Assembly: GCF_026625645.1 (NCBI RefSeq) | Contig: NZ_CP113056.1 | Coordinates: forward strand, 1,423,501 to 1,487,500 | Direction of reading: 5' to 3' | DNA from: Ancylobacter sp. SL191 | GTDB lineage: Bacteria; Pseudomonadota; Alphaproteobacteria; Rhizobiales; Xanthobacteraceae | DNA: 64,000 nt | Shown here: piece by piece, positions 56,003 through 64,000 of the stretch | Layout of the letters: each line of letters begins with the position of its first letter | How positions within the stretch are numbered: position 1 is the stretch's first letter | Notes under the pieces: generated by a model | The model's database searches: none | Told to the model about the DNA's origin: nothing | Seen by the model: only the letters and a program-made list of their open reading frames with translations | Program-made: the position numbers and the translations under genes

Positions 56003-57644
56003 AGACGCGCTCCTTGAAGGGCTCGACGCCGAGGCGGGCGACGGTGTCGATGAAAAGCTCCTGCGGGCCCGCTCTCAGCTCCAGATAGGTCTCCACCACG
56101 TCCTCGATAAGGCCGGGCACCTGCTCATAGGACACGGCTGGCCCGAGCAAAGTGCCGAGCTGGGCCTTTTCATCGGCGCGCCCGCCCAGCGTGATCTGGT
56201 AGAATTCCTGGCCGTTCTTCTCGACGCCGAGAATGCCGATATGGCCGACATGGTGATGACCGCACGCATTGATGCAGCCGGAGATGTTGATGTGCAGCCG
56301 GCCGATGCCGCGCGAGCGGTCGAGGTCGGAAAAGCGCTTGGCGATTTCCTGCGCCACCGGAATGGCGCGGGCATTGGCCAGCGCGCAGTAGTCGAGCCCC
56401 GGGCAGGCGATGATGTCGCTCACATGGTTGACGTTCGGCGTGGCGAGGCCCGCCGCGTCGAGCGCCGCCCACAGCGCCGGCAGATCCTTTTGCGCGACAT
56501 TGGGCAGGCAGAGATTCTGCTCATGGCCGACGCGGATCTCGCTAAAGGCGTAGCGGTCGGCAAGGTCGGCGACGACATCCATCTGGTCCGCCGTGGCGTC
56601 CCCGGGGGGCGCGCCGACGGGTTTGAGCGAGATGGTGACGATGGCGTGGCCGGGCACCTTGTGGGTGTGCACCGAATTGGCGTGCCAGGTGGCGAAGCGC
56701 GCATCCTTGAGTGCCTCGGCCAGTTCCGGCGGGTTGTCGGCGAGCGCGGCGAAATCCGGGTAGAGGAAGCGGCCGCGGATCTCGGCGATCATCTCGTCGG
56801 TCATCTTGAGGGCGCCCTCGCGGATCGCCTCCCATTCGGCCTCAACCGCCTTGGAGAATTCCTCCGCGCCGATCTCGTGGACGAGGATCTTGATGCGCGC
56901 CTTGTAGATGTTGTCGCGGCGCCCGTACTGATTGTACACGCGCATGATGGCTTCAATGTAGCTCAGCAGGTCGCGCGCCGGCAGGAAGGGGCGCACCAGC
57001 TTGCCGACGAAAGGCGTGCGGCCGAGACCGCCGCCGACCAGCACCTCGAAGCCGAGCTCGCCCGCCTCGTTACGGTGCAGCCGCAGGCCGACATCGTGGA
57101 CCTTGATGGCGGCGCGGTCCTGCGGGGCGGCGGTGATGGCGATCTTGAACTTGCGCGGCAGATAGGTGAATTCGGGGTGCAGCGTCGAGTACTGGCGCAG
57201 GATCTCCGCCCAGATGCGCGGGTCGTCATACTCGCCGGGCGTCGCGCCGGCCCACTGGTCGGTGGTAACGTTGCGGATGCAGTTGCCCGAGGTCTGGATG
57301 CCGTGGACGCCGACCTCGGCGAGCGCGGCCATCGCCTCGGGCAGTTCCTCCAGCTTGATCCAGTTGAACTGGATGTTCTGCCGCGTGGTGAAATGGCCGT
57401 AGCCGCGATCATAGCGGCGGGCGACATGGGCCATGCGGCGGAGCTGGTCGGCATTCAGAGTGCCATAGGGAATGGCGATGCGCAGCATATAGGCGTGCAG
57501 CTGCAGATAGACGCCGTTCATCAGCCGCAGCGGCTTGAACTCGTCCTCGCTCAGCGCGCCGGACAGGCGCCGGCCGACCTGGTCGCGGAATTCCGCGACG
57601 CGTTCGGCCAGGAAGGCGCGGTCGAATTCATCATAGACATACAT
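55989..57644 (-). CDS. cysI: Sulfite reductase hemoprotein (nitrite/sulfite reductase family)
   Basis: This 551-residue siroheme [4Fe-4S] enzyme reduces sulfite to sulfide. Ferredoxin-like half domains carry GYGHFTTRQNIQFNWIKLE and GIQTSGNCIRNVTTDQWAG (siroheme and substrate contacts). The cluster ligands are ACPGLDYC (C-x5-C) and SGCINACGHH (C-x3-C). Length and neighbours (DUF2849, DUF934, cysH) match the alphaproteobacterial sulfite reductase rather than assimilatory nitrite reductase. It starts 24 bp after the DUF2849 stop. Confidence 0.93.
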   Translation of the reverse strand: MYVYDEFDRAFLAERVAEFRDQVGRRLSGALSEDEFKPLRLMNGVYLQLHAYMLRIAIPYGTLNADQLRRMAHVARRYDRGYGHFTTRQNIQFNWIKLEELPEAMAALAEVGVHGIQTSGNCIRNVTTDQWAGATPGEYDDPRIWAEILRQYSTLHPEFTYLPRKFKIAITAAPQDRAAIKVHDVGLRLHRNEAGELGFEVLVGGGLGRTPFVGKLVRPFLPARDLLSYIEAIMRVYNQYGRRDNIYKARIKILVHEIGAEEFSKAVEAEWEAIREGALKMTDEMIAEIRGRFLYPDFAALADNPPELAEALKDARFATWHANSVHTHKVPGHAIVTISLKPVGAPPGDATADQMDVVADLADRYAFSEIRVGHEQNLCLPNVAQKDLPALWAALDAAGLATPNVNHVSDIIACPGLDYCALANARAIPVAQEIAKRFSDLDRSRGIGRLHINISGCINACGHHHVGHIGILGVEKNGQEFYQITLGGRADEKAQLGTLLGPAVSYEQVPGLIEDVVETYLELRAGPQELFIDTVARLGVEPFKERVYAAH

Positions 57645-57668
57645 GGTCGGCTTCGCCTCGTGCGTAAA

Positions 57669-57977
57669 TCAGTGCGGCAGCTCGAAGGTGGGGCCGGCGA
57701 CGCGGATGCGCTCGCGCAGGTTCCCCGGCTGGACCGAGCCGTCTTCGCCAAGCAGGACCGGAGCCACATAGGCGCCGACCGCCTCGATGTCGCGCTGCTG
57801 CGCGCCGGCGAGCAGGGCGATGGCGGCGTCGGCCGTGGTCACCACGGCGGCATCGGCGAGGTCCGCCGACCAGCCGCCCTCAGCCGTGCGCCACACCACA
57901 GCCCCGTCCGCCAGCCGGTTTGCCGTCACCGTGACGGGGCCGTTGACCTTCAGTTTCTGCTGCTGCGGCGCCGCCAT
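57669..57977 (-). CDS. DUF2849 protein
   Basis: This 102-residue protein contains VTVTANRLADGAVVWRTAEGGWSADLADAAVV, then a helical stretch and EAVGAYVAPVLLGEDGSVQPGNLRERIRVAGPTF (in parts), the DUF2849 pattern. The family is found beside cysI in alphaproteobacteria, often after cysG; function is unknown. ATG 57977 is chosen (MAAPQQQK). It is the promoter-proximal gene of the reduction operon. No cysG (siroheme synthase) precedes it here. Confidence 0.88.
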   Translation of the reverse strand: MAAPQQQKLKVNGPVTVTANRLADGAVVWRTAEGGWSADLADAAVVTTADAAIALLAGAQQRDIEAVGAYVAPVLLGEDGSVQPGNLRERIRVAGPTFELPH

Positions 57978-58112
57978 GAGCTTCCAATTTCCTGTTGACG
58001 GATGGGTTGGCTCTGCATAACACCAATTTAGAACGTGCAAAAGAATTAAATGCACGAAAATTACGTGTAATTAGTTTCCGTTCGGGACGGGAACATAAAC
58101 CGGGTTCTCACC
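57978..58112. promoter_or_regulatory. Divergent cys promoter with LysR-type inverted repeat
   Basis: This 135-bp AT-rich region separates the reduction operon from cysDN. It holds the inverted repeat CGTGCA-N11-TGCACG at 58034-58056 and TTAC-GT-GTAA at 58061-58070. Arms separated by 11 bp fit a LysR-type (CysB-like) site controlling both directions; the regulator is inferred. Confidence 0.55.
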
Positions 58113-58919
58113 ATGTCCACCGCCGACGACCGGCTCGACGAGCTCGAGGCTCAGAGCATCTACATCTTCCGGGAGGCCTTTGCGCGCATGAAGCGCATGG
58201 CTTTGCTGTGGTCGCTCGGCAAGGATTCCAACGTGATGATCTGGCTGGCGCGCAAGGCCTTTCTCGGCCATGTGCCGTTCCCGGTCATGCATGTCGATAC
58301 CGGCAAGAAGTTCAAGGAAATGTACGATTTCCGCGACCACTATGCCGGGGAATGGGGCCTCGATTTGCGCGTCGAGCCGTGCCCGCCGCTGGAGCAGATG
58401 GACCCGACCCTGCCGCCGGCCACCCGCTCGGCCGCGCGCAAGACGGAAGGGTTGAAGCTGGCGCTGGAGAAGTTCGGCTTCGACGCCGTGGTCGCCGGCA
58501 TCCGCCGCGACGAGGAGGCGACCCGCGCCAAGGAGCGCGTCTTCTCCCCGCGCGGGCTGGAAGGCGACTGGAATGTGCGCGAGCAGCCCCCGGAATTCTG
58601 GGACCATTTCAACGCCACGCTGCCGGCCGGCGCTCATCTGCGCGTCCACCCGATCCTGCATTGGACCGAGCTGGACATCTGGGCCTACACGCAGCGCGAG
58701 AAAATTCCCGTCATCCCGCTGTACTTCTCGAAGGACGGCAAGCGCTACCGCTCGCTCGGCGACCAGGACATCACCTTCCCCGTCGCCTCGCCGGCGGCGA
58801 CCATCGAGGAGATCCTGATCGAGCTCGCCACCACCAAGGTGCCCGAGCGTTCGGGCCGGGCGATGGACCACGAATCCGAAGATTCCTTCGAGCGACTGCG
58901 CGTCGCCGGCTATCTGTGA
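58113..58919 (+). CDS. cysD: Sulfate adenylyltransferase subunit 2
   Basis: This 268-residue PP-loop ATPase makes APS from ATP and sulfate with CysN. The PP motif is LWSLGKDSNVMIW. Other signatures are HVDTGKKFKEMYDFRD, AGIRRDEEATRAKERVFS, HPILHWTELDIW and YRSLGDQDITFPV. Length is slightly under that of E. coli CysD. It is followed by cysNC 11 bp downstream. Confidence 0.96.
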   Translation: MSTADDRLDELEAQSIYIFREAFARMKRMALLWSLGKDSNVMIWLARKAFLGHVPFPVMHVDTGKKFKEMYDFRDHYAGEWGLDLRVEPCPPLEQMDPTLPPATRSAARKTEGLKLALEKFGFDAVVAGIRRDEEATRAKERVFSPRGLEGDWNVREQPPEFWDHFNATLPAGAHLRVHPILHWTELDIWAYTQREKIPVIPLYFSKDGKRYRSLGDQDITFPVASPAATIEEILIELATTKVPERSGRAMDHESEDSFERLRVAGYL

Positions 58920-58930
58920 GGTCGGACGCC

Positions 58931-60886
58931 ATGTCTGCGACTGTTACCACTGCAACTGCGACCAGTTTCACCACGCCCGCGCCCGTCGCCGCCGCCGACC
59001 GCCAGCTCGTGCGCATCGTCATTGTCGGCCATGTCGATCATGGCAAGTCGACGCTGATCGGCCGCCTGCTGCACGAGACCGGCGGCATCCCCAGCCAGAA
59101 GCTCGAGCAGCTGAAGGAAATCTCCGCCCGGCGCGGCATGCCCTTCGAATGGTCCTTCCTGCTCGACAGCCTGCAGGCCGAGCGCGACCAGGGCATCACC
59201 ATCGACACCAGCCAGATCCGCTTCCAGACCCCCTCGCGCGACATCATCCTCATCGACGCCCCGGGCCATGCGGAATTCCTGCGCAACATGATCACCGGCG
59301 CTGCGCAGGCCGATGCCGCCTTCCTGCTGATCGACGCCGCCGAGGGCGTGCGCGACCAGACAAGGCGGCACGGCTATCTGCTGCACCTGCTCGGCGTGAA
59401 GCAGGTCGCGGTGGTCGTGAACAAGATGGACCGCGTCGATTTCTCCGAGACGGTGTTCCGCGCGATCGAGACCGAGATCAGCGCCTATCTCGCCGGCCTC
59501 GGCGTGCGGGCGAGCGCGGTGATCCCGATTTCCGCCCGCGAGGGCGACGGCGTGTCCGCCCATGGCACGCGCACGCCCTGGTATGAGGGCCCGACCGTGC
59601 TTCAGGCGCTGGACGGTTTCGAGCCGGCGCGGGCGGCGGGCGACCTTGCCCTGCGCATGCCGGTGCAGGCGGTCTACAAGTTCGACGACCGGCGCATCGT
59701 CGCCGGCCGCCTCGAGACCGGCAGCCTCAAGGTCGGCGACGAGGTGGTGTTCCAGCCTTCCGGCAAGAGCGCGGTGATCAAGACCATCGAGAGCTGGCCG
59801 GTGCCGCCCGCCGGGCAGGAGCTAACGGCGCTGGCCGCCGGCGCTCCGGCCGCGCTGACGCTCGACCGCGAGATCTTTGTCGAGCGCGGCGAGATCCTCT
59901 CCACCCCCGCCGCCCGCCCCCATGCCACGCGCCGCCTGCGCGTGCGCCTGTTCTGGCTGGCGGAGGAGGCGCTGGAGGTCGGCACGCCGCTGATCGTGCG
60001 CCTCGCTACCTCGGAGGCGCGCGCTACTGTCGCGGCGGTGCATGAGGTGGTCGATCCCGGCCATCTCTCGACCTTCGAGTCCAAGAGCATCGGCCGCAAC
60101 CAGGTGGGCGAGGTGGAGTTCGCGCTGTCCCGCCCCATTGCTGCCGATCCGCATGGGCTGAACCCGCGCACCGGCCGCGTGGCGCTGGAACTCGGCGGGC
60201 GCATCGCCGGCGGTGGTCTCGTCATTTCCGTGCTCGGCGCGGAGAGCGTGGCGCCGCCGGTCGCGCGCAACATCACTCCGGTCGCTTCGGCCGTGACCTT
60301 TGAGGAGCGGATCGCCCGCTTTGGTCATGACGGCGCGGTGGTCTGGCTCACCGGCCTGTCGGGCTCGGGCAAGACGACCATCGCCCGCGCGCTGGAACGC
60401 CGCCTGTTCAACCGGGGCGGCCTCGTCACCCTGCTCGACGGCGACACGCTGCGCGCCGGGCTGAACAGCGATCTCGGCTTCTCCGATGCCGAGCGGGCCG
60501 AGAACAACCGGCGCCTCGCCGAGGTGGCGAGCCTGCTCAAGGGCCTCGGCCATGTCGTGCTGGTCGCCGCCGTCTCGCCCTCCGCCGCGGCGCGGGCGCG
60601 GGTGCGCGCGATAGTCGGGCCGGGCTTCTACGAGGTGCATGTCTCCGCCCCGCTCGATGTGTGCGAGGCGCGCGATCCGAAGGGGCTGTACGCCAAGGCG
60701 CGGGCCGGCGAGATTCGCGGCTTCACCGGCATCGACGCGCCCTATGAGACGCCCGAGGCGCCGGAGCTGGTGATCGAGACCGACAAGCTCGACCGGAGCG
60801 CGGCGGTCGACCGCATCGAGGCGCTGCTGGCGGAGACCGGCGTGTTCCACAAGGCTGAGCCGGTGGCCGACGACGCGGGGATCTGA
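58931..60886 (+). CDS. cysNC: Sulfate adenylyltransferase subunit 1 / adenylylsulfate kinase fusion
   Basis: This 651-residue bifunctional protein has a CysN part (about 25-445), an EF-Tu-like GTPase with GHVDHGKST at 33-41, DAPGHAEF (DxxGH), NKMD and three beta-barrel sections. It drives APS formation. The CysC part (about 455-651) is APS kinase: P-loop GLSGSGKTT at 475-483, LLDGDTLRAGLNSDLGFSD, and DVCEARDPKGLYAKARAGEI, which phosphorylates APS to PAPS. The fusion resembles rhizobial NodQ. A kinase together with a cluster-type APS reductase suggests PAPS is also made for sulfation or as overflow. Confidence 0.95.
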   Translation: MSATVTTATATSFTTPAPVAAADRQLVRIVIVGHVDHGKSTLIGRLLHETGGIPSQKLEQLKEISARRGMPFEWSFLLDSLQAERDQGITIDTSQIRFQTPSRDIILIDAPGHAEFLRNMITGAAQADAAFLLIDAAEGVRDQTRRHGYLLHLLGVKQVAVVVNKMDRVDFSETVFRAIETEISAYLAGLGVRASAVIPISAREGDGVSAHGTRTPWYEGPTVLQALDGFEPARAAGDLALRMPVQAVYKFDDRRIVAGRLETGSLKVGDEVVFQPSGKSAVIKTIESWPVPPAGQELTALAAGAPAALTLDREIFVERGEILSTPAARPHATRRLRVRLFWLAEEALEVGTPLIVRLATSEARATVAAVHEVVDPGHLSTFESKSIGRNQVGEVEFALSRPIAADPHGLNPRTGRVALELGGRIAGGGLVISVLGAESVAPPVARNITPVASAVTFEERIARFGHDGAVVWLTGLSGSGKTTIARALERRLFNRGGLVTLLDGDTLRAGLNSDLGFSDAERAENNRRLAEVASLLKGLGHVVLVAAVSPSAAARARVRAIVGPGFYEVHVSAPLDVCEARDPKGLYAKARAGEIRGFTGIDAPYETPEAPELVIETDKLDRSAAVDRIEALLAETGVFHKAEPVADDAGI

Positions 60887-60961
60887 GGCGGGCTTCGTGC
60901 GGACGACACCGCGCGCGCTTCCGCATTTTTCCCGTGTCCCTTGCCATCCCACCTAGACCAC

Positions 60962-61056
60962 CGTCATGGCCGGGCTTGACCCGGCCATCCATGTCTTCGG
61001 TTTCGCAGGCTCCCGGCCAAGTCGTGGATCCCCGGGCCAAGCCCGGGGATGACGGC
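60962..61056. repeat. Two-hairpin palindromic repeat (61-kb array), unit 1
   Basis: Shares both hairpins with the 13.8-kb copies (CGTCATGGCCGGGCTTG... and CCCCGGGCCAAGCCCGGGG) with spacer CTTCGGTTTCGCAGGCTCCC. It is the first of three units in the gene-free stretch 60887-61718. Confidence 0.88.
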
Positions 61057-61438
61057 GTGTGGGGGGTCGGTCGCTTCCTCAAGGCGCGCGCGCTTACGCA
61101 GCAGGTTGCCTCGGGTCCGCGTCTCCCGGCTCCCTCGCCATCCCCCCCAGAACACCGTCATGGCCGGGCTTGACCGTCTTCGGTTTCGCAGGCTCCCGGC
61201 CAAGTCGTGGATCCCCGGGCCAAGCCCGGGGATGACGGCGTGAGGGGGGTCGGTCGCTCCCTCAAGGCGCGCGCGCTTACGCAGCAGGTTGCCTCGGGTC
61301 CGCGTCTTCCGGCTCCCTCGCCATCCCCCCAGAACACCGTCATGGCCGGGCTTGGCCCGGCCATCCACGACTTCCCGCGCGGCGCGGACGGGTGGTCAAG
61401 TCGTGGATCCCCGGGCCAAGCCCGGGGATGACGGCGTG
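61057..61438 (+). repeat. Tandemly duplicated repeat units 2 and 3 (61-kb array)
   Basis: Two further units lie at 61158-61242 and 61340-61434. Each follows a near-identical block of about 90 bp (CTCAAGGCGCGCGCGCTTACG ... GCTCCCTCGCCATCCCCCC), giving periods of about 183 and 196 bp. Unit 2 lacks most of the left hairpin (GGCTTGACCGTCTTCGG), a simple internal deletion. Confidence 0.85.
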
Positions 61439-61465
61439 AGGGGTGGGGTGCGGCTCACGACCTTA

Positions 61466-61655
61466 AGAGACAAAAGTGCTTCGCGACTCTCCCCTGGGCC
61501 CCGGATCGGCGCTGCACGGGCGTGCAGCTTGTCCGGGGAACGCGGGGGGGGCGGCCGCGAGGCCGTGTCCCGGCCCAGCGGAGGCGAAGCCGGAGCGCCG
61601 AGCCGGGATCCAGGGCAGGACTCCGCCGAAGGCGACTTTGTGCCCTCTATGGGGT
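61466..61655. repeat. Composite repeat, copy B (inverted relative to 54084-54330)
   Basis: Reads, on the + strand, GGCCCCGGATCGGCGCTGC, GCAGCTTGTCCGGGGAACG, CCGTGTCCCGGCCCAGCGG, GGCGAAGCC, CCGGGATCC, GGACTCCGCCGAAGGCGAC. Each block is the reverse complement of one at 54.1-54.3 kb, in the opposite order. Confidence 0.75.
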
Positions 61656-61718
61656 GATACCCGGCGCACGAAGGCGGACGGGCGGAACTCGCAGCGATCT
61701 CGGCTGTCCGGCCTCGCC

Positions 61719-62483
61719 CTAGGCCCAGATCGCCATCGGCAGTCCCAGCGCGTCGCGCTCGGGAGGGGCGGGGAAGCTGATCGCCTCGCCGCGTGCCAGC
61801 CGGCGGGCCGTCCAGGCGGCGGCCGCGGCGTCGATGAGATCGTCGGCGCCGACACTGAGGGCGCGGGCATGGGCGGCGCCGAGCAGGGCCGGGGGAAAGC
61901 CGGCCGCCTCCAGCAGGGTGCGGCGGAGCGCGAGGCCCGGCGCGTGCGGGGCGTTCCTTACCTTCTTAGGCACATCGAGCGGCGCGCCGTTCATCACCCG
62001 GAAGCTCACCTCCGGGTGGCACTCATGCAGGCGGGCCTGAAGCGCGGGCCGCGCGCGTAGCAGCAAGTCGATCTCGATGATCTTCGGGAAGATGTGAAAG
62101 GCTTGCTTGGCGACCGCCTTGGGCGGGGTGGAGGTCGCCCGCGCCACCTCGCAGGCATGGCGGTAGCGCGCCTCCTCGGCGACCGCCGGGTCGACGCTGG
62201 CATAGACCGCCGCGCGCGCGGGCATGGAGAAGACGCTGGATTGCCGCCCGCCGAGAAGCGGGCGCACCAGCCGCTCGGGCGCACGGCCCTTCGCCTCGAC
62301 CGTCTCCGGCAGGCCGATCGGCATGTCGATGGCGATAATCTCGGGCGGGGTGGGCGCGTCGATGAGGTCGGTGAGCGCCGTGAGGCGGCGGGCGTTCATC
62401 GTCCCGTCCGGCGCGACGATCACCGCCACCCAGCCGCCCTTGCAGCCATCCACCCCCGCGACGCGCATCGGCGTTTGCGCCAC
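61719..62483 (-). CDS. DUF429 domain protein (predicted RNase H-like nuclease)
   Basis: This 254-residue protein has the DUF429 pattern: an N-terminal VAGVDGCKGGWVAV (acidic RNase-H-like strand), IIAIDMPIGLPE, a RPLLGGRQSSVFSMPARAAV region with the conserved R/S-S-F-P residues, HIFPKIIEID, HECHPEVSFRVMNG and VGADDLIDAAAAAWTA. The acidic residues could bind a metal ion. The family is thought to be nuclease-like, but no activity is established to my knowledge. It begins 12 bp after the flavoprotein stop; the two may be cotranscribed. Confidence 0.88.
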   Translation of the reverse strand: MAQTPMRVAGVDGCKGGWVAVIVAPDGTMNARRLTALTDLIDAPTPPEIIAIDMPIGLPETVEAKGRAPERLVRPLLGGRQSSVFSMPARAAVYASVDPAVAEEARYRHACEVARATSTPPKAVAKQAFHIFPKIIEIDLLLRARPALQARLHECHPEVSFRVMNGAPLDVPKKVRNAPHAPGLALRRTLLEAAGFPPALLGAAHARALSVGADDLIDAAAAAWTARRLARGEAISFPAPPERDALGLPMAIWA

Positions 62484-62495
62484 TCTTCTGCCCCC

Positions 62496-63662
62496 TCAGA
62501 TGATGTTCAGCTCTGCATGGGGCCGCCCGGCGGCGATGCGCTCATAGCCGAACACGTCGAGATCGAGCGAGACGGAGCGGCCTTGGGTGATCCATTCTGC
62601 GATGGCGCGGCCGGCGGCGGGGGCCTGTTGCAGGCCGTGGCCGGAAAAGCCGTTCATGAAGTAGAAATTGCCGACCTGCGGGTGCGGGCCGATGACGGCG
62701 TTATGGTCGAGCAGGTTCATCTCGTAATGCCCGGCCCAGGCGCGCACGAGCTTGAGCTCTTCCATGGCCGGGATGCGGTGGGCGAGCGCCGGCCAGATGC
62801 TCTCCTCGAAGACCGACCAGTCGACCTCGAAATCATCGCCGGCGTCGGGATCCTCCACCGGCGGGGCGCCGCAGATCTGGTAGGTGCCTTCCGGGCGGAT
62901 ATAGAAGCCGGAGGGATCGACCAGCAGCGGCAGCTTCGGCAGCTCGGTCCGGCAATGCACGACGAAGACGCAGCGCTTCTTGCCGATCACCGGCAGCACG
63001 ATGCCGGCCATGGCGGCGACCCGCCCGCCCCACGGCCCGGCGGCATTGACCAGCGCGCCACAGGCGAGACGCCGCCCGTCGGTCAGCGTGACCCCGGCGA
63101 TGCGGTCGCCCGCGCGCTCGATGGCGGCAACCTCGGCGGTGATGAAATGCGCGCCCTGCGCCTTGGCCGCCGTACGCAGGCAGGCGAGCAGCGCATGGGC
63201 GTCGAACCAGCCCTCGCCGGAGACGCCATAGGCGCCGGCGGCGATATCCTCGACATTGAGCCAGGGGAAGGTGGCTTTCAGCGCGGCGGGGTCCATCAGC
63301 GCGATGTCGGCGCCCTCGGCCTGCTGCACGCGGTGGTTCGCTTCAAGAATGGGTCGCCCGGTCTCGCTCGCGAGAATGAGATAGCCGCCCTCATGCCAGG
63401 CAAGACCGGTGTCCGGCCCGAAGCGCTCCTTGGCGCCGCGCAGGAAGTCCAGCCCGAAGAGCGACATGCGGATGTTCTCGGGGATGGAGAATTGCTGGCG
63501 CAGCGAGGCGGCCGACAAGGTGGTGGAGGCGCGCGCGAAGCTGGGATCGCGCTCGATCACCGCGACGCGCCCGGTGAAGGCCGGGTCGCGCGTGAGGAAA
63601 TAGGCGGCCGCCGCGCCCATGATGGCGCCGCCCACGATGATGACGTCGAAGCTCTCGTCCAT
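62496..63662 (-). CDS. FAD-dependent oxidoreductase (DAO/glycine oxidase-like)
   Basis: This 388-residue protein of the D-amino-acid-oxidase fold has dinucleotide motif VIIVGGAIMGAAAAYFL near residue 6, ASTTLSAASLRQQFS (isoalloxazine-side loop resembling sarcosine/dimethylglycine oxidases), ALVNAAGPWGGRVA, and C-terminal FYFMNGFSGHGLQQAPAAGR(A). It should oxidise a secondary or primary amine, or act as a FOXRED1-like dehydrogenase; the substrate is not identifiable. The ATG at 63662 is favoured over an upstream in-frame start (63695) because GGCGAGAG precedes it. Confidence 0.87.
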   Translation of the reverse strand: MDESFDVIIVGGAIMGAAAAYFLTRDPAFTGRVAVIERDPSFARASTTLSAASLRQQFSIPENIRMSLFGLDFLRGAKERFGPDTGLAWHEGGYLILASETGRPILEANHRVQQAEGADIALMDPAALKATFPWLNVEDIAAGAYGVSGEGWFDAHALLACLRTAAKAQGAHFITAEVAAIERAGDRIAGVTLTDGRRLACGALVNAAGPWGGRVAAMAGIVLPVIGKKRCVFVVHCRTELPKLPLLVDPSGFYIRPEGTYQICGAPPVEDPDAGDDFEVDWSVFEESIWPALAHRIPAMEELKLVRAWAGHYEMNLLDHNAVIGPHPQVGNFYFMNGFSGHGLQQAPAAGRAIAEWITQGRSVSLDLDVFGYERIAAGRPHAELNII

Positions 63663-63787
63663 GCTCTCGCCCACTCTGCGCGCGTCGATGTCCACGGTGG
63701 CGCGTCCGGGAGGCGCACCCCCGTTGGCAGCGCCCCGTTCAGCCGGATAGGCTCGATTTGACGCCTTGCCAATTAGCCGAGCGAATC

Positions 63788-64000
63788 ATGTTTGCGCCGA
63801 TCCGACCCCGCCGCTCCGTCCTTTACATGCCGGGCTCCAATGCCCGGGCGCTGGAGAAGGCGCGAAGCCTGCCCTGCGACGGCATCATCATCGATCTGGA
63901 GGACGCCGTCGCGCCCGAGGCCAAGGCCGAGGCGCGCGGGCAGGTCGCCGCCACGCTGGCGCAAGGTGGCTTCGGCCGGCGCGAGGTGGTGGTGCGGGTG
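63788..64000 (+). CDS. HpcH/HpaI aldolase-citrate lyase family protein (3' partial)
   Basis: The first 71 residues are visible before the right edge. RRSVLYMPGSNARALEKA, then DGIIIDLEDAVAPEAK and an REVVVRV strand are the start of the CitE-like TIM barrel; the acidic residues bind Mg and the Arg binds the CoA ester. Candidates are malyl-CoA/citramalyl-CoA lyase or a CitE-like protein. The short visible part cannot separate them. Confidence 0.88.
   Translation, partial: MFAPIRPRRSVLYMPGSNARALEKARSLPCDGIIIDLEDAVAPEAKAEARGQVAATLAQGGFGRREVVVRV

Overview
The window is chromosomal DNA from a GC-rich alphaproteobacterium, most likely Hyphomicrobiales and perhaps Xanthobacteraceae (Ancylobacter/Starkeya/Xanthobacter-like). 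The evidence is strong GC3 codon bias, the DUF2849-cysI-DUF934-cysH sulfite-reduction block, the alpha-type sdhCDAB, mdh and sucAB-lpd loci, and many two-hairpin palindromic intergenic repeats of the type common in this order. The genus is inferred, not proven. No rRNA, tRNA, CRISPR array, prophage or insertion sequence is visible.

Positions 1-13711 hold a catecholate siderophore locus. In order it encodes a binding protein (cut by the left edge), a secreted YncE-like beta-propeller with an Ala/Pro/Gly-rich tail, isochorismate synthase, DHB-AMP ligase, free-standing isochorismatase, a separate aryl carrier protein, a C-A-T-TE NRPS and DHB dehydrogenase. On the opposite strand lie an ABC ATPase and one FecCD-type permease, and divergent from them a Fes/IroE-like esterase. 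The NRPS matches EntF in domain order and length, and its A-domain pocket reads DVWHFSLVDK, the serine code of EntF. The predicted product is therefore enterobactin or a close (DHB-Ser)n lactone, which would be imported by the ABC system and opened by the esterase. No TonB receptor, MbtH-like protein, phosphopantetheinyl transferase or exporter is in the window.

Positions 13712-20247 hold palindromic repeats, a DsbB-like quinone oxidoreductase, an HNH protein, a carboxylesterase, a membrane-anchored M23 peptidase and a secreted LpqC-type esterase. Positions 20248-28270 hold sdhCDAB (preceded by a 17-bp palindrome), gluQ, a secreted glycerophosphodiesterase, an AEC transporter with an ACT-like small protein, and an unusual DsbB-like protein paired with a tiny DUF5993-like membrane protein. 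Then come priA, xerC, a 41-residue secreted peptide with a terminator, and the 2-oxoglutarate dehydrogenase genes lpd, sucB and sucA with a LysE-type exporter inserted and no sucCD before mdh.

Positions 39968-51040 hold ordinary accessory and housekeeping genes: a DUF1003 protein, zapE, a trypsin-like protease, a GNAT, a DUF3772/MscS channel, a CAP lipoprotein, a CobW GTPase, a D,D-carboxypeptidase, hisE and a YqaA-like protein. Positions 51045-60886 form a sulfur block: sulfate uptake (sbp, cysT, cysW, without cysA), reduction (cysH, DUF934, cysI, DUF2849) and, divergently, activation (cysD and a cysN-cysC fusion). Together these take external sulfate to sulfide. The reduction and activation genes lie between inverted copies of a roughly 200-bp repeat. 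The window ends with a DUF429 protein, a DAO-family flavoprotein and the start of a HpcH/HpaI-family CoA-ester lyase.
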